Positions 1-6,267 of a stretch of DNA of 10,429 bases are shown in pieces. Every line of letters starts with the position of its first letter. Positions within the stretch are counted from its first letter, which is position 1. The position numbers and the translations under genes were made by a program. Below the pieces are notes generated by a model that saw only the letters and a list, made by a program, of their open reading frames with translations, had not been told where the DNA came from and did no database searches. Origin of the DNA: an uncultured Collinsella sp. (GTDB lineage Bacteria; Actinomycetota; Coriobacteriia; Coriobacteriales; Coriobacteriaceae); assembly GCA_900544725.1 (NCBI GenBank), contig UQWK01000063.1, positions 1 to 10,429 on the forward strand, read 5' to 3'.

Positions 1-16
1 TCCGCACATGTGCGGA
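1..16. promoter_or_regulatory. Perfect 16-bp palindrome at window edge
   Basis: The first 16 bases (TCCGCACATGTGCGGA) equal their own reverse complement. The palindrome lies about 95 bp upstream of the predicted promoter of the first gene. It could be an operator for a dimeric regulator, or part of a hairpin ending a gene to the left. No T-run follows it, which argues weakly against a rightward terminator. What lies to the left is not visible, so its role is open. Confidence 0.3.
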
Positions 17-110
17 TGAATGTGGGAAGTGTTCGGATGAAGTTGATAATCAAGGAATGGGTAAACAAAGGGTCACGTATGGTGCAAATTTCGCACGCAC
101 CCAGACGCTT

Positions 111-119
111 TGATATAGT
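111..119 (+). promoter_or_regulatory. Extended -10 promoter of trhA-like gene
   Basis: TGATATAGT gives a TG-N-TATAGT extended -10 element, 35 bp upstream of the chosen ATG. This places transcription start near 125-127. No convincing -35 hexamer is seen at the usual 16-18 bp distance, which is tolerable for an extended -10 promoter. The promoter at 6046-6054 has the same shape. Confidence 0.45.
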
Positions 120-154
120 GTTGAGAACTCTTTACGTTGGAGGATGTAACCGGC

Positions 155-838
155 ATGTCCGATTCGAGCGACAGTTCCAAGCCGCGACCCAAGGCCGCGG
201 CCGTTCCGCACTACACGGTGGGCGAGGAGATCATGAACTCCGTCACCCATGGTGTCGGATGCCTGCTGGGTATCGCAGGCCTCGTGCTTCTGATCGTATT
301 TGCCGCCCTGCGCGGCGGCGGGCCGTCACACATGGCCGCGGCAATCGTTTACGGCGTCAGCATCATCCTCGAATACCTAGCCTCCACGCTCTACCATGCG
401 ATTCAACCCGCGCGCGCCAAGCGCGTGTTCCGCATCATCGACCACAGCTGCATCTACCTGCTCATAGCCGGCAGCTATACGCCGTTTTGCCTCATCACGC
501 TCGCAAACGACGGCGGCCCTGCGCTGTTTTTTGCCGTGTGGGCCATCGCCATTATCGGCATTGCGCTCGAGTGCTTTTTGCGCGAGCGTCAGCCGCACTG
601 GGTGAGCGGCTTGGTCTACCTGCTGATGGGCTGGCTCGTCGTCTTTAAGCTGCCTGCGCTCGTGGCACTGCTGAATCCCGTCGCGTTGGCGCTGCTCGCC
701 GTCGGCGGCGTGTGCTACACCGTGGGCGTGCCGTTCTACATCGCCAAAAACGTGCGCTACCTGCACAGTGTTTTCCACCTGTGGGTGCTCGCCGGCAGCA
801 TCTTCCAGTTCATGGCGGTGATCCTCTTCGTAATCTAA
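155..838 (+). CDS. trhA: PAQR-family membrane protein TrhA (hemolysin III family)
   Basis: This 227-residue polytopic membrane protein belongs to the bacterial hemolysin III/TrhA branch of the PAQR superfamily, linked in other bacteria to membrane-fluidity homeostasis. Visible signatures are the N-terminal EEIMNSVTHGVG block (24-35), ASTLYHA around S77-H81, IIDHSCIYLLIAGSYTPF (94-111), and the last-helix HSVFHLWVLAGS (204-215). H81, H204 and H208 match the three zinc-binding histidines of PAQR proteins, and D96 matches the conserved Asp. About seven hydrophobic helices are seen, and length is normal for the family. The ATG at 155 is preferred because GGAGG at 139-143 lies 11 nt upstream; the in-frame TTG at 137 would overlap that site. 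The next gene starts 115 bp downstream with no clear terminator between. Family assignment is firm; the haemolysin name is historical and says little about function. Confidence 0.93.
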   Translation: MSDSSDSSKPRPKAAAVPHYTVGEEIMNSVTHGVGCLLGIAGLVLLIVFAALRGGGPSHMAAAIVYGVSIILEYLASTLYHAIQPARAKRVFRIIDHSCIYLLIAGSYTPFCLITLANDGGPALFFAVWAIAIIGIALECFLRERQPHWVSGLVYLLMGWLVVFKLPALVALLNPVALALLAVGGVCYTVGVPFYIAKNVRYLHSVFHLWVLAGSIFQFMAVILFVI

Positions 839-953
839 CGACCACGCATCCGCGCCCACGGCCCCGCTCGCACGGGCGACCGGCGCAATTGCCCTATCCG
901 CTACGTACGTCTCCTGCCAACGTCCCGAATCTTGGAGGTTCGAGAAACTCCCG

Positions 954-2327
954 ATGGACATAACCATCTCCCTTATTACCACGCTCGTCCTGACGCTTAT
1001 CAACGGCTACTTCTCCATGTCCGAGATGGCTCTCACCACGGCCAAGCGCGCCGTGTTGGAGCACGATGCCGAGGAGGGCGATAAGCGCGCCGAGCGCGCC
1101 GTCCAGCTCGCCGCCGACTCCGACCAGCTGTTGGCCACCATCCAGGTTGCCATCACGCTCGTGGGCTTCGCCTCGTCCGCCGTCGCCTCGACGAGCCTGT
1201 CCGACCCGCTTGCCACGTGGCTCATGAGCTTTGGCATCGCGCCGCTTTCCGCCATCGCGCGCGGCCTGGCGCCGGTCATCATCACCGTCGCCGTCGCCTT
1301 TGTGTCCATCGTGATCGGCGAGCTCGTGCCCAAGCGCATCGGTCTGGCTAACGCCGAGGGCGTATCCAAGCAGGTTGTGGGACCGCTCTCCGTGTTCCAA
1401 AAGATCGCCCGCCCGCTCGTGTGGCTGACCGGTGCCTGCTCCGACGGCCTGGCCCGCATCCTGCGCATCAAGAGCGCCGATGACCGCCAGAACGTCTCGG
1501 AGGAAGAGATCAAGTACATGGTCTCGGAGCAGGACGACCTGCTCGACGAGGAAAAGCGCATGATCCACGAGATCTTCGACCTGGGCGACACCGTGGCTCG
1601 CGAGGTCATGGTGCCGCGCGTGGACACCACCATGTGCGAGGACGACGAGACGGTCGCCGACGTGCTGTCCACCATGCGCCAGACCGGGTTCAGCCGCATC
1701 CCCGTCTATCACGAGGACCCCGACAACGTCGCGGGCATCGCGCACATCAAGGACCTGATCCAGCCCGCGCTCGACGGCAAGGGCGACCAGCCCATCGCCG
1801 ATTACCTGCGCGACGCCACCTTTGTGCCCGATACCAAGGACATCCTGCCGCTGCTGTCCGAGATGCAGACCTCGCACGACCAGATCGTGGTCGTCGTGGA
1901 CGAGTACGGCGGCACGGCCGGCATCATCACCATCGAAGATATCGTCGAGGAGATTGTCGGCGAGATCGAGGACGAGTTCGACCCCGACAACAAGTACCTC
2001 ACGCGCCTCTCGCGCCGTGAGTGGCTCGTCGATGGGCGTTTTTCGTGCGATGACGCGATTGAGCTTGGTTGGCCGCTCGAGGAAAGCGATGATTATGAGA
2101 CCATCGCCGGCTGGATTTTGGAGCTTTGCGACTCGGTGCCCGACATCGGAGAGGTGTTTGAGGTCGCAGGGTACAAGTTCAAGGTACAGTCGATGCGTGG
2201 CCAGCGCATCTCGCTCATTCGCGTGATCGCTCCGGCCGAAACCGATAAGAAGGATTCCGAGTCCTCGGCAGAGAAGCCGGCGGCGTCGGGTGTGGGCTCT
2301 GCGGATCCGCACGATGGCGACGAGTAG
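954..2327 (+). CDS. CorC/HlyC-family (CNNM-like) DUF21-CBS membrane protein
   Basis: The 457-residue product has the full CorC/TlyC layout. A DUF21 membrane domain spans about 1-190, with SEMALTTAKR (23-32) and GELVPKRIG (122-130). A CBS pair spans about 210-335: VMVPRVD (218-224), GFSRIPVY (245-252) and VVDEYGGTAGIITIEDIVEE (314-333). A CorC_HlyC domain spans about 345-425, and a short acidic tail follows. Family members are linked to Mg2+ export or homeostasis; the CBS pair binds nucleotide and acts from the cytosol. The start is the ATG at 954. Its nearest ribosome site, GGAGG at 934-938, is unusually far (15 nt), and no other in-frame start fits better. The stop is 24 bp before the next gene, so the two are probably co-transcribed. 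Family is certain; substrate and direction of transport are not shown by sequence. Confidence 0.93.
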   Translation: MDITISLITTLVLTLINGYFSMSEMALTTAKRAVLEHDAEEGDKRAERAVQLAADSDQLLATIQVAITLVGFASSAVASTSLSDPLATWLMSFGIAPLSAIARGLAPVIITVAVAFVSIVIGELVPKRIGLANAEGVSKQVVGPLSVFQKIARPLVWLTGACSDGLARILRIKSADDRQNVSEEEIKYMVSEQDDLLDEEKRMIHEIFDLGDTVAREVMVPRVDTTMCEDDETVADVLSTMRQTGFSRIPVYHEDPDNVAGIAHIKDLIQPALDGKGDQPIADYLRDATFVPDTKDILPLLSEMQTSHDQIVVVVDEYGGTAGIITIEDIVEEIVGEIEDEFDPDNKYLTRLSRREWLVDGRFSCDDAIELGWPLEESDDYETIAGWILELCDSVPDIGEVFEVAGYKFKVQSMRGQRISLIRVIAPAETDKKDSESSAEKPAASGVGSADPHDGDE

Positions 2328-2351
2328 GGCAAGGACGAGTAGGGGAGAGTT

Positions 2352-3185
2352 ATGGCAGGCCTGTTCAACATCCTTAAGGTCACCGTCAGCGAGGACAAGA
2401 TTTGCGCGCACGTGCTGGTGAACCCCGGCATGCCGCTTATGACCTCGGAGGATATCGAGGCCACGGCGCGCGTGTACTACCTGGTGCCGGCGATTGCCAA
2501 GCATCTGTGCTTGGGCGATTCGGGTCGCGAGTTCCAGGACTGCATGGGCCAGACCGAGCTTTGCCACCTGCTGGAGCACGTGACGGTCGAGCTCATGAAC
2601 GAGACCGGTCTTGCCGGCAGCATCTCGTGCGGTCGCACGCGCGTGAGCGAGCATGACGAGCGTGTCTTTGAGGTTGAGCTTTCGTGTCCCGATGACGCGT
2701 TGGCCATTGGCGCGCTGTCGTCGGCGACCTTTATGATGGACTGGGCGTACCTGCACGCCGATCAGCCGGCCCCCGACGTGGAAGGCACGGTCGCCGGCCT
2801 GCGCAACCTGGTGCTGGGCATGCGTGCCGAAGCCGAGGGCAAGGACCCGCACGAGGCCGTCGCCGTCGCGAACGGCGAGGACGTGGCCGAGGATGCGCCC
2901 GAGGACGACGCTCCCGCCGACGCCGACACTGAGCCCGTTGCCGAGGCGCCTGCTGAGCCCGAGCCCGCGGAGCCCCAAGGCGTCCCGAGCTTTGACGATG
3001 AGCCGCAGATGCCAATCGATACCGAGGGCGCGGTCGCCGAGAACCACGAGGCCCCCGCGGCCGTCTTTGGCGGTGCGGCAACGGCTCCGTCCGGCTCGGC
3101 GCACGAGGGCAACCTGCCGCTCGTCGATGGCGCCGGCGAGGATCCGGCCGCCACGGTGGCCATGCCTGCCATGCCGCAGGAGTAG
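2352..3185 (+). CDS. Stand-alone cyanophycin-synthetase N-domain-like protein with acidic tail
   Basis: Residues about 1-135 of this 277-residue protein resemble the N-terminal domain of cyanophycin synthetase (CphA). The best landmarks are CHLLEHVTVELMNETG (71-86) and SISCGRTR (90-97), followed by a strand-rich FEVELSCPDDALAIGALSSA (106-125). CphA itself has a comparable LEHVALEL block and a GRTR motif. The ATP-grasp and Mur-ligase domains that make the polymer in CphA are absent. From about 160 to the end the protein is low-complexity, rich in Glu, Asp, Ala and Pro, and probably disordered. HLLEH (72-76) has the HxxEH form of an inverted zinc-peptidase motif. No signal peptide or membrane helix is seen, so it should be cytosolic. 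AGGGGAG just before the ATG is a good ribosome site. Likely co-transcribed with the CorC-like gene. The homology call rests on recalled motifs; function is unknown. Confidence 0.72.
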   Translation: MAGLFNILKVTVSEDKICAHVLVNPGMPLMTSEDIEATARVYYLVPAIAKHLCLGDSGREFQDCMGQTELCHLLEHVTVELMNETGLAGSISCGRTRVSEHDERVFEVELSCPDDALAIGALSSATFMMDWAYLHADQPAPDVEGTVAGLRNLVLGMRAEAEGKDPHEAVAVANGEDVAEDAPEDDAPADADTEPVAEAPAEPEPAEPQGVPSFDDEPQMPIDTEGAVAENHEAPAAVFGGAATAPSGSAHEGNLPLVDGAGEDPAATVAMPAMPQE

Positions 3186-3192
3186 GCTCACT

Positions 3193-3240
3193 CGCTTATC
3201 ACCATCATGTACCTGCGCTTTTACCGTACGCAGATGAGCG
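3193..3240. other. Imperfect intergenic hairpin
   Basis: CGCTTATC (3193-3200) pairs with GATGAGCG (3233-3240), including one G-T pair, and TGCG/CGCA (3214-3217/3229-3232) can pair inside it. It lies 8 bp after the stop of the preceding gene and just before the promoter of the next. No T-run follows, so it is not a standard intrinsic terminator; it may be a weak or factor-dependent 3' end. Confidence 0.25.
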
Positions 3241-3264
3241 CGACGGCAAGTGTTGCGCTGCGGG

Positions 3265-3270
3265 TATAAT
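3265..3270 (+). promoter_or_regulatory. Consensus -10 box for YtxH/PRC-barrel pair
   Basis: A perfect TATAAT stands 51 bp upstream of the paired ATGs, giving a predicted start near 3276-3278 and a leader of about 45 nt. The -35 region (around 3242-3247) is poor, so another sigma contact or an activator may help. It gives the downstream pair its own transcription unit, separate from the CorC-like operon. Confidence 0.55.
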
Positions 3271-3321
3271 GGACAGCATTCAAACGGTGGGCATCGAGGT
3301 GCCCGCAGGAGAGGAATGATC

Positions 3322-3711
3322 ATGGGAAAGACTTTCAGCTTTGTCTCCGGTGCGCTCTTTGGTGCTGCCGCCGGCGCTATCATCGGCGTTGCTCTGGCCC
3401 CGCGCTCGGGTGCCGAGACCCGCGCCATGGCCGCCGATATCGCCAATGACGCTTGGGACAACATGCGTGACACCTACGAGCACAGTGCCGAGGAGGCTCG
3501 TGCCGCGGTCAACGACTTTGGTCCGATGGTCGACGCCAAGACCGATGACCTGCGCGCCAAGGTCGACCTGGCCCGCGAGCGCATGGACCAGCTTCGCGAG
3601 CAGCTCAACGACGCCATCTCGGGCGGCAACGTGACGCCCGCTGCCGACGTCGTGGTCGAGAACGTCGCTGAGGCCGACACCGAGGCCACGGAGCCCTCGA
3701 CCGAGGCATAA
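3322..3711 (+). CDS. YtxH-domain small membrane-associated protein
   Basis: The 129-residue product opens with FSFVSGALFGAAAGAIIGVA followed by LAPRSGAETR, the glycine-rich single helix plus AP-sG-etR pattern of YtxH-domain proteins. The rest (about 45-110) is a charged, heptad-like helix that is probably a coiled coil, then a short acidic tail. Family members are often stress-linked; no enzymatic role is known. The ATG at 3322 is chosen because AGGAGAGG (3307-3314) ends 7 nt before it. The ATG at 3316, two codons earlier, sits almost on that site and is less likely. The stop TAA shares its last A with the next ATG, so translation of the two is probably coupled. Confidence 0.85.
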   Translation: MGKTFSFVSGALFGAAAGAIIGVALAPRSGAETRAMAADIANDAWDNMRDTYEHSAEEARAAVNDFGPMVDAKTDDLRAKVDLARERMDQLREQLNDAISGGNVTPAADVVVENVAEADTEATEPSTEA

Positions 3712-4466
3712 TGCGCGCAGGGGATTTTGTCGGCGTCAAGGTTTATCGTAAGCCTGCCGAAGACAAGCGCACCAAAAAGGACGGCACGCCGCGCAGCCCT
3801 AAAAAGCTCGGCAAGATTCACTTTCCCGTCTTTACCCCGGGCGGCACGCGCGTGGTGGGCTTTATGGTCCGCCAGTCCGATATCGCGGGTATGATCGAGC
3901 GTCCCGACCGCTTTGTGGCGCTCGATGCCATCGGCGTCTATGAGGGTGCCGTCGCGGTCGACGACGTCAAGGACACCTACGATGCCGCCGCGGCCAAGCG
4001 CCTCGATATCAACCTGGACGATTGCATCATCTGGGTTGGCATGGACGTGCGCACGGAATCGGGCGATGTCGTGGGCTACTGCTCGGACGTTGAGTTCAAG
4101 CCGCGCTCGGGTATTGTGCAGGCGTTCTATGTGACCGCCGGTGCCGCTTCGAGCGTGCTGGTGGGCGACACGCAGGTGCCGCCGACGATGCTGCGCGGCT
4201 ACGAGAATGGCGCGATGATTGTCTCGGACGAGGTCAAGGCGCTCGGGTATTCGGGCGGCGCGGCCGCCAAGGCTGCCGAGGCCAGTGTCGTGGTGGGCGA
4301 TAAGGTCAAGAAGGGCGCCAAGGTGCTCGATGACAAGGGATCGGTCGCCGTGGACAAGGGCAGCCGCGCACTGGGCAAGCAGCTCGGCAAGACGCGCGGT
4401 ATGTTCAAGGCCTTTAAGGACGAATATCAAAAGGCGAGCGGGGGCTCGTCAAAAGCTAGCAAATAG
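3711..4466 (+). CDS. Protein with two PRC-barrel domains
   Basis: This 251-residue soluble protein has two PRC-barrel-like units. The first is about 4-75, with KKLGKIHFPV and TRVVGFMV. The second is about 108-175, with GMDVRTESGDVVGYCSDVEF and GDTQVPPTMLRGY. PRC barrels occur in the photosynthetic H subunit, RimM, and many small proteins that bind partners or membranes; they are not enzymes by themselves. The tail from about 185 is rich in Lys, Gly and Ala and strongly basic, so it could touch membrane phospholipid or nucleic acid. Its ATG overlaps the stop of the YtxH gene (TAATG). The pairing suggests the two proteins act together, perhaps at the membrane. A hairpin terminator follows. Domain call is good; role is unknown. 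Confidence 0.83.
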   Translation: MRAGDFVGVKVYRKPAEDKRTKKDGTPRSPKKLGKIHFPVFTPGGTRVVGFMVRQSDIAGMIERPDRFVALDAIGVYEGAVAVDDVKDTYDAAAAKRLDINLDDCIIWVGMDVRTESGDVVGYCSDVEFKPRSGIVQAFYVTAGAASSVLVGDTQVPPTMLRGYENGAMIVSDEVKALGYSGGAAAKAAEASVVVGDKVKKGAKVLDDKGSVAVDKGSRALGKQLGKTRGMFKAFKDEYQKASGGSSKASK

Positions 4467-4487
4467 CGACGTACCAAATGATGGGAG

Positions 4488-4525
4488 GCGAGCCGGAGAC
4501 ATGTTGCTCCGGCTCGCTGTGTTTA
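4488..4525 (+). terminator. Intrinsic-type terminator after PRC-barrel gene
   Basis: GCGAGCCGGAG (4488-4498) and CTCCGGCTCGC (4507-4517) form a perfect 11-bp stem around an 8-nt loop, followed by the moderately T-rich TGTGTTTA. It starts 21 bp after the preceding stop and ends only about 14-21 bp before the next start codon. This leaves almost no room for a separate promoter for the next gene. Confidence 0.8.
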
Positions 4526-4538
4526 TGGGGGAGGGCAC

Positions 4539-5945
4539 ATGCGCCAAAACGGATCTAACTTAAACGGGCGCTCGGGTGCGCGTCCGACGGCGCGCCGCGA
4601 CCTGGGGCAACTGCCCAGCGGCCAGCGCAAGCGTCACCGTAAGCCCGGCGCGATGTACCTCAACCATAGCCGTGGGTTTAGCGATCGCAGCGCGCGCATC
4701 GGCAACGGGCGCTCGCCGCGCCGACCGTCCCGTCTGCCTTATGCGCTTATCGCCGTGGGTTGCGCGCTCGTGCTGTTTATCGCTGCCGTCGTGGGCTACG
4801 TCAACCGTAGCGTGGACGTGGAGCTCAACGGGCAAAAGACCGCGGTGCGCGTGGGCTCTACGTTGCAGAATCTTATCGACGATCAAAGCCTGACCGAAAC
4901 GTACGACGCCGGCGATCTGCTGGCCGTCGACGACAGCGTGCTCAAGCGCCATGGCGGCGAAAAGCTGTCGGTGAAGGTCGACGGCAAGCGCGTGAAGCAA
5001 GGCAAATGGGATAGCCGCGAACTTGAGGGCGGCGAGAAGGTGACGGTCAAGGATGGCCGCAACACCTACGAAAAGCACGAGGTCCAGGCCACGACTATCG
5101 AGCCAAAGCTCAAGGTCGAGGGCACGGGTGCCATTGAGTATGTCAAAACCTGGGGCGTTCAGGGCCGCTCCGAGGTATGGGTCGGCGAGCAGTCAGGCAA
5201 GACGCAGGACCGCGGCGAGGTCGTGCCCGCCACCGACTGCGTAGTCGAGTGCGCAAGCGTAGCGCCCAAGGGCAATGAAAAGTACGTGGCCCTGACATTT
5301 GACGAGGGTCCGAGTGGCGCGACCAAGCAGATCTTGCAGGTGCTCAAGGAAAAGGGCGTCACGGCGACGTTCTTCCTTTCGGGCGATGCCGCGGAAGCCT
5401 CGCCCGCTACTGCCAAAGCGATTGTCGATGCCGGGTGCGAGATCGGCTCCAACAGCTACAGCGATGATTCGCTCAAGGGCGAGGATCGCGAGACGGTGCG
5501 CAAGCAGATCACGAAGGGCACCGAGGCGATTAAGTCGGCGACCGGCGTCGAGACGATGTTGCTGCGTGCCCCCTACGCCGCGTTTGACGAGCAAAACTGG
5601 ATCGACTCGATGGACCTGGTGTCCGCCGTGGTTTCGTGGAATATCGATTCGGGTGACTGGCTGCTCAACGGCGCTGACGAGCAAGTATCGACCGTGCTCG
5701 ACTCGGTGACGCCGGGCAATATTGTGCTGCTCACCGATAGCGATGAGTGCGCCGAGCAGACGCTCGAGGCGCTGCCGCAGATTATCGACGGCCTTGTCGC
5801 CGACGGCTACAAGATCGTGACGCTCAGCGACCTGGTCAAGACGGACACGGCATTGAGCAAAAAGCTCACCTCGCTCACCAAGGTTTCCATGCCCAAAAAC
5901 GCCGTGTTCCCCCAACTCCCCGAGGACGACGACACCGCAGAGTAG
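4539..5945 (+). CDS. Membrane-anchored NodB/CE4 deacetylase-like protein, active site degenerate
   Basis: The 468-residue protein has a basic cytosolic head (1-66), one membrane helix (about 67-87), and an outer part. Residues about 90-185 resemble DUF348-type segments, as in VDVELNGQKTAVRVGSTL. Residues about 248-435 form a polysaccharide-deacetylase (NodB homology) fold. Motif 1 reads TFDEGP (253-258) instead of TFDDGP. Motif 2 reads EIGSNSYSDDSL (301-312), where both metal-binding histidines of the usual NHTYSHP are lost (N305, D309). Motif 3 RAPY (343-346) and motif 4 DSGDW (370-374) are kept. Motif 5 has Thr399 where a catalytic His is usual. The fold is clear, but classical Zn-dependent deacetylation is doubtful; it may bind wall glycan or use another metal site. 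A strong GGGGGAGGG ribosome site precedes the ATG. It stands alone between a terminator and the next promoter. Confidence 0.88.
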   Translation: MRQNGSNLNGRSGARPTARRDLGQLPSGQRKRHRKPGAMYLNHSRGFSDRSARIGNGRSPRRPSRLPYALIAVGCALVLFIAAVVGYVNRSVDVELNGQKTAVRVGSTLQNLIDDQSLTETYDAGDLLAVDDSVLKRHGGEKLSVKVDGKRVKQGKWDSRELEGGEKVTVKDGRNTYEKHEVQATTIEPKLKVEGTGAIEYVKTWGVQGRSEVWVGEQSGKTQDRGEVVPATDCVVECASVAPKGNEKYVALTFDEGPSGATKQILQVLKEKGVTATFFLSGDAAEASPATAKAIVDAGCEIGSNSYSDDSLKGEDRETVRKQITKGTEAIKSATGVETMLLRAPYAAFDEQNWIDSMDLVSAVVSWNIDSGDWLLNGADEQVSTVLDSVTPGNIVLLTDSDECAEQTLEALPQIIDGLVADGYKIVTLSDLVKTDTALSKKLTSLTKVSMPKNAVFPQLPEDDDTAE

Positions 5946-5995
5946 CCGTGTAAGAACGTCCCCAATGACTGTGTCACGGATACGTCAGCGTTTGG

Positions 5996-6019
5996 TATGC
6001 CTGCAATGTGCAGCGCATA
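5996..6019. other. Stable hairpin between deacetylase-like gene and Mg2+ unit
   Basis: TATGCCTGC (5996-6004) pairs with GCAG plus GCATA (6010-6013, 6015-6019), giving nine base pairs with one bulged C and a five-base loop. It lies 50 bp after the preceding stop and upstream of the next -10 box. Only ATAAATT follows, so it is at best a weak terminator for the preceding gene; it could also be an operator for the next promoter. Confidence 0.35.
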
Positions 6020-6045
6020 AATTCGGCGCCGCAGCGCGATGCTGA

Positions 6046-6054
6046 TGCTATAGT
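6046..6054 (+). promoter_or_regulatory. Extended -10 promoter of MgtE-like/NRAMP unit
   Basis: TGCTATAGT is an extended -10 (TG-N-TATAGT). The expected start is near 6061, which gives a leader of about 207 nt before the TTG start codon. No good -35 hexamer is found. The predicted start falls directly before the folded RNA described at 6066-6129, the arrangement seen in riboswitch leaders. Confidence 0.5.
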
Positions 6055-6065
6055 TACTGCGGTTA

Positions 6066-6129
6066 ATGAGGGTCAAGAGAAAGGTTACAGGTGAAATCCA
6101 AACCTCGACCATACAGTCGATGACCCCAT
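6066..6129 (+). ncRNA. Candidate structured 5' leader RNA (three-way junction)
   Basis: Three nested helices can be drawn by eye. P1 pairs ATG plus GGGTCA (6066-6068, 6070-6075; A6069 bulged) with TGACCCCAT (6121-6129). P2 pairs AGGTT (6082-6086) with AACCT (6101-6105), capped by an ACAGGTGAAATCCA loop. P3 pairs CGAC (6106-6109) with GTCG (6116-6119) around a CATACA loop. The element begins at the predicted transcription start. Further pairing occurs downstream: GCACG 6149-6153 with CGTGC 6173-6177, and ACGGA 6211-6215 with TCCGT 6240-6244 close to the ribosome site. No known riboswitch class fits; the M-box was considered and not supported. A Mg2+-responsive leader is an inference from the genes it precedes. 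Confidence 0.4.
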
Positions 6130-6267
6130 GCAGGTGCTTTCTGCGCGTGCACGGGGTGTGAGCGCCGAGCGGCGTGCCGCCCGCGCATGCGTATACATAT
6201 CAAAAAGTCCACGGATTGCGTGCCGGCATGGTCGCGCGGTCCGTAGGAATCATGATGGGGAGCACCA

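Noticed and set aside
894..3473. Very long open frame on the minus strand opposite the CorC-like and CphA-N-like genes
   Set aside because: It is rich in Arg, His and Gly with no domain resemblance and runs antisense to two clear genes. In GC-rich DNA with strong third-position bias such open antisense frames arise as a by-product. The same holds for minus-strand frames opposite the MgtE-like and NRAMP genes (6250-7770, 7974-9362).
4501..4563. 20-codon open frame beginning in the terminator loop (MLLRLAVF...)
   Set aside because: It begins inside the hairpin loop and overlaps the start of the CE4-like gene. The GGGAGG upstream is 12 nt away, and the pattern has no leader-peptide hallmarks.
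6082..6105. Cobalamin riboswitch, because of GGTGAAATCC in a hairpin loop
   Set aside because: The short match resembles one hairpin of B12 riboswitches, but the GCCACTG-type box and the other conserved core segments are absent, and the downstream genes are not linked to cobalamin.
6061..6130. M-box (ykoK) Mg2+ riboswitch
   Set aside because: GGGTCAAGAGAAA and CCATACAGT look like two short pieces of the B. subtilis M-box as I remember it, in the same order. The hallmark 5' half (GGTGAGGCTCC region), the GCCCA partner strand and the 3' closing segment are missing, and GGGTCA here pairs with TGACCC instead. A covariance-model search would settle it.
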